Source of the DNA: Schistocerca nitens
Taxonomy: Eukaryota > Arthropoda > Insecta > Orthoptera > Acrididae
Assembly (NCBI RefSeq): GCF_023898315.1
Contig: NC_064619.1
Span: 305,636,150-305,700,149, forward strand
Length of the DNA: 64,000 nt
Reading direction: 5' to 3'
In this document: in pieces, positions 55,545-64,000 of the stretch
Layout of the letters: each line of letters opens with the position of its first letter
Numbering within the stretch: the stretch's first letter is position 1
Made by a program: the position numbers and the translations under genes
The notes under the pieces: generated by a model
What the model saw: the letters and a program-made list of their open reading frames with translations, nothing else
Database searches by the model: none
What the model was told of the DNA's origin: nothing

Positions 55545-56945
55545 AACAAAAAAAAGTTTTGCATCATCCCGGGATCCCGGAACTCCTGAAGATAGACGTT
55601 CACTGTGGATATTACATCCCTTTGACTGCTGAGAGAATCGCTAAACCCGCCCAAAGATATAAACACCCATGCATGAGCGGCGCCTATTAGACGGAAGGGG
55701 TCCGACAGCTGATCAGTTCCAGTCATTCCACCAGGAAGGAGGTACACGGCTCGTGTTGTCTGTAGTTCAACCATGCCTAGACGGTCAATACCGCGGTTCG
55801 CTGTCAATAATGGAAGCGTCCAGGCGTCTCAGAGTGAACCAAAGCGATGTTTTTCGGACATGGAGGAGGCACAGAGAGACAGGAACTGTCGATGACATCT
55901 CTCGCTCAGGCCGCCCAAGGGCTAATACTGCAGTGGATGACCGCTACCTATGGATTGTGGCTCTGATGAACCCTGAGAGTAACCCCACCATGCTCTTTGT
56001 GCAGCTACAGGAAGTCGTGTTACGATTCAAACTGAGCGCAATAGGCTGCATGATGCGTAACTTCACTCCCGACGTCCATAGCGAGTTCCATCTTTGCAAC
56101 AATGACACCATGCAGCGCGGTACAAATAGGCTCAACAAAATGCCGAATGGACCGCTCAGGATTGGCATCACGTTCTCTTCACCGACGAGTGTCGCATATG
56201 CCTTCAACCAGACAATAGTCGGAGACGTGTTTGGAGGGAACAGGTCAGGCTGAACGCCTTAGACGCACTATCCAGCGAGTGCAGCAAAGTGGAGGTCCCC
56301 TGCTGTTTTGGGGTGGCATTATGTGGAGCCGACGTACGCCGCTTGTGGTCATAGTAGGCGCTGTAACGGCTGTAGATACGCGATTGCCATCCTACGACCG
56401 ATAGTGCAACCATATCGGCAGAATATTGGCGAGGCATTGGTCTTCATGGTCGACAATTCTCACCCCCATTGTGTACATCTTACGAATTATTTTCTTCAGG
56501 ATAACAACATCGCTCGACTAAAGTGGCCAGCATGTTCTCCAGACATGAACCCTATCGAACATGCCTGGGGTAGATTGAAAAGGGCTGTTTATGGACGACG
56601 AGACTCACCAACCAGTCTGAGGGATCTACGCTGAATCGCCGTTGAAGAGTGGGATAATCTGGAGCAACAGTGCCTTGATGAACTTGTGAATAGTATGCCA
56701 CGACGAATAAGGCATGCATCATTGCAAGAGGACGAGCTACTGGGTATTAGAGGTACCGGTGTCTACAGCAATCTGGACCACCACCTGTGAAGGTCTCGCT
56801 GTTTGGTGGTACATCGTGCAATGTGTGGTTTTTATGAGCAATAAGAAGGGCAGAAATGATGTTTACGTTGATCTCTATTCAAATTTTCTTTACAGATTCC
56901 GGAACGCTTGGAACCGAGGTGAAGTAAAACTTTCTTGGCATACGT
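55545..56945 (+). mobile_element. Tc1-like element B, copy 2
   Basis: It starts 'ACATAACAAAAAAAAGTTTT', and its right end shows the same motif in reverse complement. The plus strand reads 'SRRLRVNQSDVFRTWRRHRE', 'TGTVDDISRSGRPRANTAVD', 'QNIGEALVFMVDNSHPHCVH' with the second catalytic Asp, 'SPDMNPIEHAWGRLKRAVYG' with the Glu, and the end 'MPRRIRHAS'. The FSDE region is shifted out of frame ('RIGITFSSPTSVAYAFNQ' is the out-of-frame reading). It corresponds over its length to the copy at 6725-8161. Confidence 0.92.
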
Positions 56946-56949
56946 GAAC

Positions 56950-57780
56950 CGTTAGTGCTACACACCTTGATTCAGTTGTTAATGTGCAGAGGCGTAGCAA
57001 AAGAATTAGATCTCACTGAGATGTAAATATCAGAAATTCGTTGCAGAATGGTTAATTTTCAACTGCCTTACTTAGTCTGAAGCAGGAACGTTCAAGACTG
57101 TGTCTATAACTTATTAGTCTATATGTTTCCTAACAAACAACTACTGAAAGTAAAGAAATATTTTCCTAATCTAATTTTAAAACTCGGTCACCTAAATATT
57201 CTTTCACAGTTATCTCAGAAAGGCAAAGGTTAGCAAAAAATAAATACCACTATACAACAAAGCAGCTAACAATATCAGCGACAGTCGTAAATAGTTCGAT
57301 GAACCATCTGCCAGACACTTAATTGTGAACTGCAGAGCAACAATATAGATGTAGAAACTCACACTACATTTACTTTGCTGGGAAATGTGTATTAATTTAT
57401 TTCACGTTGCATGTTACAAACAAAGAAATTGCTTAGGTTTTTAATTCGATAGATTTCATTTATATTTGACTTCTTGCTTCGGTGAAACGAATTTATTGAC
57501 AAAATGATAGCATATGGATTCATTTTTCACAGATTGAGTAAGGAACCATACAAATCGAGGGTATGCGAAGCCCCCTCTTCAACTTCCACTGCGAAGCGCG
57601 GGTCTATAGCCAGTCATTAATAAAATAATCAGTTATCCAGACGGAGTTTGTTCATTCATAACGACAACTGAGATCATGTTTACTGAGGTATGGAATCACT
57701 TTCGAAAAGGTTTGAAACATACCAAAATTGAGATCAGAATTATAGTTACGTGCTGCCTTACAAGTTTGTCATAGAGAATA
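56950..57780. other. Unassigned interval
   Basis: AT-rich, no supported feature. Confidence 0.45.
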
Positions 57781-57784
57781 GATT

Positions 57785-57957
57785 AGGAAAACGTGAAGGA
57801 AGATTGGGGTTTAACATCCTGTCGTCGACAAGGTCTTGCTTTAGACGACTTAGGGAAAGCGCAGGAAACCTAAATACACATAAAAAGATAGGGATCTGAA
57901 CCGACATCGTCCTAAACGCGATTACAGTGTGTTACCACTGCGCCACCTGCCTCGGTC
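57785..57957 (-). mobile_element. tRNA-derived SINE related to family V, different tail
   Basis: In reverse complement the head 'GAGGCAGGTGGCGCAGTGGT' and B box 'CGGTTCAGATCCC' resemble family V. The body changes to 'GCAAGACCTTGTCGACGACA' and 'GGATGTTAAACCCCAATCTT', which family V at 4545 lacks. TAGGAAA occurs near both ends but not exactly adjacent. Confidence 0.65.
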
Positions 57958-57959
57958 AG

Positions 57960-58935
57960 TGCGGGTAGAGTAGGAAACTCGCAAATCTTGAGATCAAAGA
58001 TACGAGCTTATTGTTTTACATTTACATGCCACACTGAAGTTGCTCAAGCTGAACAGGTAGATATTCATGAAGTGACAGAGACTATGTGGGAAAGAATTAG
58101 TGCCTCAAAATACATGCATGCACGATTTCTGTGGTGGCTTGCAAAGTGATGCGAAAATTGGTACACTGCTAGAAACTTGTCTTCTGCCTGTAGAATATGT
58201 TACCATCAAGTAGAGATGAATGGAAAGTGGATCTTGTAACAATTCACGCTGAAGTTTTTGTGTGGCAGCAGTTAGAAATGGAAACAGGATGGGAAAGATG
58301 GAGAGGTCCTAATCAGACGTTTGGGAAGCAAAGGAGACGCTTGGGGTCAAAAGGGAAAGGAGTAATCTGTTAAATCTGAAAGAATGGATAGATCTGTGGG
58401 CTGATTTTGTAGTCAAATAAGATGAGGTGGTGAAAGCTTCGTAGGGATAGGATGTAGAATCCATAGAGGTGTGTGTTGGACGTGCTGCTACGAGCGTATA
58501 AGCACTGAAGAATACAAAGGCCGGAAAACAGGACTGAAACTTTTGGGTGATTGGCGCTAAATTTGTGGGAAGTGCGTGGATCCCGAAGATGTTCTATGTA
58601 GGTGCGAAGAGGCGGAAAATAAATAAGTTCACACAAAATTTCTGCGGGTAGGGTTAGATGGATGTCGAAAGCGAGATGGATGGCATGCTGTTCGAGGATT
58701 TCGAGGATTTTGATGAAATTGAAATCCATGCGTCATTGGCTCAGCAGCCAATAGGCCAGATCCAGTCTTATTAGGTGTCGAGGACTGTGGAAAAATGTAA
58801 TAGGCCTACTTACGTTCGGTCGGACAGCTTTTATGTTACTTTTAGTCTATTTCGGGCTTTCAGTTGTGAAAAGGAAGTCACATTCCGCTTATGGCTGCAG
58901 AATTTTATTTTGCTACTGCAATTTAGGTGTTTCGC
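57960..58935. other. Unassigned interval
   Basis: A 119-codon minus-strand frame at 58370-58729 ('AIHLAFDIHLTLPAEILCEL', 'FSGLCILQCLYA') has no family I can name. It could be a fragment of a LINE. Confidence 0.35.
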
Positions 58936-58946
58936 CGTTGTCAAGC

Positions 58947-59150
58947 TGCCGGCCAGTGTGGCCAAGCGGTTAAAGGCGCTACAGTCTGGAACCGCGTGGC
59001 CGCTACGGTCGCAGGTTCGAATCCTGCCTCGGGCATGGATGTGTGTGATGTCCTTAGGTTAGTTAGGTTTAAGTACTTCTAAGTTCTAGGGGACTGATGA
59101 CCTTAGAAGTTAAGTCCCGTAGTGCTCAGAGCCATTTGAACCATTTTTTT
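58947..59150 (+). mobile_element. tRNA-derived SINE, family A
   Basis: Full-length plus copy ending in a T-run, with a perfect 11-bp duplication CGTTGTCAAGC at 58936-58946 and 59151-59161. Its sequence is close to the consensus of the copies seen here, so it is probably young. Confidence 0.96.
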
Positions 59151-59171
59151 CGTTGTCAAGCATAAATAATA

Positions 59172-59906
59172 CGAGGGTTGGAACTTAAATAGTGGCAACT
59201 ATTTATTCACAACCGACACAAAAGAGTTACATGTTAGCCCCTGTTACTTTCGTTCAAAGTAGTCACCAGAATTGTGTAGAACCCGTTGCCAGCGATGTGG
59301 AGGGCGTGGTATACCGTTAGCAGAGCCTGTTCTGTTGTTGATGATGCGAATGGAGCTGTCAAAAGTTATGGTGATTCTCGCGTACGACTGTGGTGGTGTT
59401 ATTCTAACGCATTACGTTCCTCCACGGCTGACCGTTAACCACAGTATTACTGTTAGTTTTCGGAGCATCAACTGCTACCAGCTTTGCGAAAGAAGCAGCG
59501 ACACTTCCTGCGCAACCCACCCATCATTTTGTACGACAATGCGCTGGCGCATACAGCGCAAGCTGTGTCTGCTCTTTTCAGTCGATGGGACTGGGAAGTA
59601 CTGTACCATCCACCATACTCCCCGGACTTAAGTCATTGTGACTTTGATTTGTTTCCGAAGATGAAGGAACCACTTCGTGGCATTCGCTTCAGAACTGTTC
59701 CAGAGATTCGACAGGCTGTAGACCGCCCCATTCGCACCATCAACAGAACAGGCTCTGCTAACGGTATACTACGACTTCTATATCTCTGTCAACGGGTTCT
59801 ATACAATGCTGGTGACTACTTTGAAGGACAGTACGAGGTGCAAACACGTAACTCTTCTGTATCGGTTGTGAATAAATAGTTGCTACTATTTAAGTTCCAA
59901 CCCTCG
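59172..59906 (+). mobile_element. Mariner element with an inverted copy of its own 3' end
   Basis: The ends 'CGAGGGTTGGAACTTAAATA' are perfectly inverted, with TA at 59170-59171 and 59907-59908. Inverted homology does not stop at the TIRs. It continues about 190 bp, so 59172-59361 is a reverse-complement copy of the region coding the transposase C-terminus on the right. The plus-strand frame (59484-59879) has 'PIILYDNALAHTAQAV' with the second catalytic Asp and 'HPPYSPDLSHCDFDLFPKMK' with the third. Upstream 'KVMVILAYDCGGVILTHYVP' is in a different frame. The N-terminal half, including the first Asp, is absent. Confidence 0.9.
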
Positions 59907-60139
59907 TAGATGTCATGTCACGGCACAGATAGAAGTTATAAGCAATGATAAACTATAAGTTATTTCTGCTGTATAACATGGCACCAGTTATTCATGCTTC
60001 ATGTCCATTCAACAGTTCGTACGGGCTAGGGATCTAATCCTCAAAAACTTTCTGTTGTTATTTAGGTTACCATTGTGCTTTATGGTAGGGGACTAGTCCG
60101 GGATATTTTCCTGTGTCAGTGAATCTAAAATGGTGGGTC

Positions 60140-60400
60140 ACTCGTATTATAATTACTGCCTGAGTCTTGGGGGAGTTGTTAGTGAGGAGCCATTGATGGG
60201 ATCAGAGCATAAACTGGTGGTGGTGAAGTTAGAGAAATCATAGAGATTTCTGGAGGATGGGCATAGGACTAAGAAGGCGGTTGAATTGGTAAACTGGAAC
60301 AAATGAATAGGAGGAGAGGTTTAGGTAGGTCAATAATTAAACATATATACGCGAGTGGAGACAGAGATTTGTCGCACACCGAGTGCGGGATGGAAGTAAC
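60140..60400 (+). pseudogene. Possible LINE endonuclease fragment
   Basis: The plus strand reads 'LGGVVSEEPLMGSEHKLVVV' and 'KKAVELVNWNK', reminiscent of the end of APE-type endonuclease domains (pattern: SDH..V...L ... VNW). The fragment is short and no catalytic residues beyond the Glu-His remain. Confidence 0.35.
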
Positions 60401-60582
60401 GATATGTCAGTTGGTGCTGTCTGTACTTACACAGGATGGCGACTGAATAGAAATGGTTCAATAAGGAGGACATACGCTATGGATTAAAAGATTTCGGTCA
60501 CTTTTCAGAACTGTGGATCTGTGGTTAAAACAAAGATTTTGCTTTAAATATTCTATCATATATCCTCAGTCTGATAATAACA

Positions 60583-60774
60583 GCCGGCCGGAGTGGCCGT
60601 GCGGTTCTGGGCGCTACAGTCTGGAACCGAGCGACCGCTACGGTCGCAGGTTCGAATCCTGCCTCGGGCATGGATGTGTGTGATGTCCTTAGGTTAGTTA
60701 GGTTTAATTAGTTCTAAGTTCTAGGCGACTGATGACCTCAGATGTTAAGTCGCATAGTGCTCAGAATCATTTTT
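60583..60774 (+). mobile_element. tRNA-derived SINE, family A
   Basis: Full-length plus copy, with a perfect 11-bp duplication TGATAATAACA at 60572-60582 and 60775-60785. Confidence 0.96.
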
Positions 60775-60785
60775 TGATAATAACA

Positions 60786-61305
60786 CGAACGTAAACATAT
60801 AAACACTAAGCACCTCTGTTCTGTACTGGACTGTTTGTTCACAGAGAGGGGCGCTGTGTCTATCCAGAACAACCCTGTTGTCCCTTTGCCATAGGCAATT
60901 CCATTCGGATAAGCCTCAGTCCTTCAGCTGTCCGTGAAGCAATCAGTTCGCAATAGTTTACAGTACATTTTGTGAATCTAGGAGTGTATTTATATAGGGT
61001 CAATCACCTAAAACCTGCACAGCAAATATTGCGGAAATGGAAAGTGCTATTGATGTGCGGTTTTCACAGAATGGATTGATAGTCAGAGGGCTCGTATTGT
61101 TAGCCAATCAACAGATTTTAACAGTACTTACAAAGTGTATTTTTAAGCAAAAATGCTCTTTTTAAATAGAACAATGCCTATTGAAATTAACAAACTAAAT
61201 GTAGGGTACATCAGAATGTCAGACGTGTTTGTGAAAAATTCCCACACTGACACTTGTACAAGACCTGTGCTAGCACGCACTAAAGAATAACCCAAGTGCA
61301 TAAAC
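60786..61305. other. Unassigned interval
   Basis: No supported feature. Confidence 0.45.
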
Positions 61306-61309
61306 TAGT

Positions 61310-62330
61310 TATGTGGATTCTGACCAGTAACGAGACAACTGACAATCACAGGTTGTGTTCAAAATGACCACCGGCAGCGGCAGTACACTTTTCCAGTTTG
61401 GAATGGAACGACTGCTGCACACGTGCTAGCATTTAAGCGGATACGCCCGAGCAGACCGCAGTAATACACCTTTGCACATCATCGGATGTAGTTGGTATGT
61501 CCTTGAAGACAGCGTCTTTCAGGTTTCCTCACAGAAAAAAACTCTACAGGCCTCCAATCAGGGGAGCGGACCGGCCAAGATACAGCTCCTCTGCGTCCAG
61601 TCCAACGGTTTTAAAACAATTCTTAAAGATATGCTGTAGTACTTCGTGCACTAAGTGCTGAACAGCCATGATCTTGGTACCACAGGTTCCTCCTACTCGG
61701 CAGAGGAACGTGTTCTAGCATCCATCCAGTCTATCAGGAGGCTGAGATACTTGTGCGCGTTCAGTGTTCCGTCTATGAAAAATGGGGCTATGAGCTGATG
61801 GTTTACAATCCCACACCACTCGTTTACACTCCACGGACGCTGACGTCGCACATGAAGAAGCCTACAGGGATTGTCAACAGACCAATAGTGCATGTTTCGG
61901 CTGTTTACCTGGCCATGATTCGTAAATGTGGCTACATCACTAAACAAGATACATGATAACTCTGGAGTTTTCTGTCTTAACGCCTGTGTACAGAAGTTAA
62001 CGCGGTTCTCATTTATCGCTTCTATGCAGCTCTTGATGGAGAGAGATGTGATAGGGATGGAACCTTTATCAATGGAGAATGTGTAGGACACTTCCCTGAC
62101 TTATGCCATTTCTTGTGCGACTGCGCAGGAGCTAAATTGCTGATCTACTGCAACAATAGCAAGAACATTAATGTTTCCCTCTTCTGTTGTCAAGTGTTTC
62201 CTTGTGTTACGTCGTCTTCGTGTTACACTACCACTATCACGTCACGGTTGAAAAGGTTCATAAATAATTTCTGGAACGGAGAAACCAGCTATAATTATAC
62301 CTCTGGATTCGGAAGGTTATTGTAGTAGAA
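61310..62330 (-). pseudogene. Mariner-type transposase remnant (long GGHFEHN-tail lineage)
   Basis: From the right, the minus strand gives 'NINVLAIVAVDQQFSSCAVA' (helix-turn-helix region), then 'SIKSCIEAINENRVNFCTQA', then 'LFSDVATFTNHGQVNSRN' with the first catalytic Asp, then 'PWSVNEWCGIVNHQLIAPFF'. After several frame breaks it reads parts of the 'AHYSISLRIV', 'WPARSPDLTPLDFYLW' and 'AAGGHFEHN' blocks. It belongs to the same broad lineage as the element at 51851-52654 but to a different family. Ends were not determined. Confidence 0.75.
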
Positions 62331-62339
62331 CAATAGTAA

Positions 62340-63105
62340 CAAAAGTTGGCGCAGTCTAATGATAGTGACGTATACATTGCAGAAAACTGGTGCCAGTGCA
62401 AGAGTTTCACGATCTGGAATACCCCGAATAACATCATACAGGGATCAGTTCATATGTGTACAGGGTAAACGTCAGAATACTCGTAATCCACGTGAAGTTC
62501 GAGACGAAGTAAACAGTATGCGAGCAGCTCCGATCTGTCTTAACAGCGTAACGCCGTCATTGTGAACAAGATTGAAGGGGGTGCATGGCAACTAAAAACC
62601 TTTATTACCCTAACAAAATGAAGTGAAAAGATTCCAATGGGCACAGCAACATAAACACTGAAGCGTGCAGCATTATACTGACGAATCTAAGTTTGAAGTA
62701 TTTAGAAGCCATCATCGAATGTTTGTTACTCAACTTAGTGGAGATCGTATGAAGAGTCGGTGTATAACATCATCGGTGAAGCCTGGTAGAGGGTTGGTCA
62801 TGATGTGCGGACGTTTTGCAGATGATACAATCGGTGATAATGGAATATTAAAGAATGGAGGTTCTCAGAAGATACTGGTCAACGACGCAGGGCTATATGG
62901 CAAGAGACTTATTGGTCGTGGGTTTATTCTGGAGCGGGACAATTATCCCAAACATGATTCTAAGTTGTACAGAGGCCTGTCAACAGAAAAGAGAAATTTG
63001 GGGAACTGGGGAGCACGATTTGGCCGAGTCAGTCACCTTACTTAAACGCCATTGAACTCTTACGTGATGAACTTGATATTGATCATTTAACGCTGAATAA
63101 CTATG
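62340..63105 (+). pseudogene. Tc1-like transposase remnant (family G)
   Basis: The plus strand reads 'ARVSRSGIPRITSYRDQFI', then 'KRFQWAQQHKH' and 'HYTDESKFEVFRSHHRMFVT' with the first catalytic Asp. 'CITSSVKPGRGLVMMCGRFA', 'RLIGRGFILERDNYPKHDSK' (second Asp) and 'LNAIELLRDELD' (third position Glu) follow. Frameshifts and stops separate the blocks. All three catalytic residues can still be located, but not in one frame. It directly follows the mariner-type remnant and may have been inserted at its end. Confidence 0.78.
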
Positions 63106-63253
63106 GAATAATTTACAGACATGTTAGACTGCAACATCTGCAAAAACAATACAAATTCTTATCTCCAGAATGTTTGTGCAGTTGTTCCGAGAGCAAACGA
63201 TGCATACTTCGAAGAGGCTGGAATCTAATCCAAATCTTATTGTACTTAGTGAC

Positions 63254-63284
<31 letters not shown>

Positions 63285-64000
63285 TTACTTTGTAGGTCTG
63301 TTTAGTTTGTAAGATACGTTTGTACATTACAATAAATTATACAGCTATAATCATGGGTGATCGAAAACAATTGCCAAGTAGTGCAGTTTATTTAAAGCGG
63401 ACGCATCTAGAACTTACAAAGTAGGATGCACGATTATACGCTTCTTCAGGATCAAGTGAAACAAAGATGGTAGATTTACGGCTATTTAGTTGCTGGGACA
63501 AGAGGTGTGCGCTCTGGTAGAAAACTGCGGCGGTTTTCTAAGAAGACATGCCGCAGCTGTAGGTTTGAGCATGAGGTCGGCCCGAGATGGCATCTGCGGC
63601 GTTCTTTAATTAGTCGCGAGCACACTGAGCACCGGGACAGGTGAGCAGCGAGAATGTCCACGCAGCTATCGGCAATTACTGTCCGCTTATAACGCAGCGG
63701 TAGCGATAACATTGTGCCTCGTGGCAGATAAAGCCCTTGCCAATTTCCTGCCGTTGACTATGTTGAGTGGCTGTATTTCCTGCCTTCACGCTGTACCCAA
63801 ATTGTTCGCTTGCAACAATTTTTTTGGGGCCCAATGAAAACTTTGTGTTTGTCTCAAATGGGTCAGGAAGAGAGAAAGTGAAGTTGAGGATAAAGGAACG
63901 AAGATTGACAGATAAAGAAATAGAGCAGAAAAATGGCCAAAGAATATATATATTGTTAACGACCCTACATTATCTGATGAATAATGAGGATAGTTCCTTT
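63106..64000. other. Unassigned interval with an (AG)n run
   Basis: An (AG)n microsatellite of about 14 units lies at 63253-63280. The rest shows no gene or repeat I can support up to the end of the window. Confidence 0.5.

Noticed and set aside
58370..58729. 119-codon minus-strand open frame
   Set aside because: It has no family resemblance and no start or context; left as unassigned.

Overview
The window reads as gene-poor, repeat-dense DNA from a large insect genome. I infer an orthopteran, most likely a Schistocerca-type locust or grasshopper. The basis is a tRNA-derived SINE present about a dozen times (head 'GTGGCCGAGCGGTT', B box 'GGTTCGAATCCTGCC', tail 'GTGCTCAGAGCCATTTGAA'), plus other tRNA-derived SINE families and Tc1/mariner families that I associate from memory with Schistocerca. 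No intact host protein-coding gene, rRNA gene or genuine tRNA gene could be supported. Almost every recognisable open frame is a piece of a transposon.

Layout. 0.2-9.5 kb: a Tc1-like remnant; a 0.95 kb foldback element with tRNA-like arms; two inverted diverged copies of a repeat I cannot name, both ending in the same short reading frame; a (TG)n tract; a Tc1 element (A) with a second Tc1 element (B) nested in it; and a 96-bp tandem repeat. 9.5-17.7 kb: internally deleted mariner-like copies, SINEs, and a Tc1 element (C) split by a second, 1.16 kb copy of the foldback element. 19-25.9 kb: a third SINE family, a 5'-truncated RTE-type retrotransposon with only two visible lesions, the 3' end of a jockey-like LINE, and a decayed Penelope-like element. 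28.4-29.1 kb: a CpG-rich island with three NotI sites, the best candidate for a host promoter. 29.8-36.6 kb: LINE fragments, an old SINE, a pogo/Tigger-like element and a third mariner-like copy. 39-51.7 kb: Tc1 remnants, nested SINEs, an element with long inverted repeats, a perfect-stem hairpin repeat and a second RTE lineage. 51.8-64 kb: a long-TIR mariner-type element, a second GC-rich block, several Tc1/mariner copies, and a mariner whose left arm is an inverted copy of its own 3' end.

Functionally this is a layered transposon record. Autonomous-type remnants (Tc1, mariner, pogo, RTE, jockey-like, Penelope-like) once supplied transposase or reverse transcriptase. The SINEs and foldback elements are non-autonomous passengers. 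Nesting order and target-site duplications (TA for Tc1/mariner, 3 bp for the foldback element, 7-13 bp for SINEs) give a relative chronology. The most unusual items are the tRNA-armed foldback family, the unnamed inverted repeat pair with a shared reading-frame end, the hairpin mariner, and a 61-bp SINE-tail insertion with its own 12-bp duplication.
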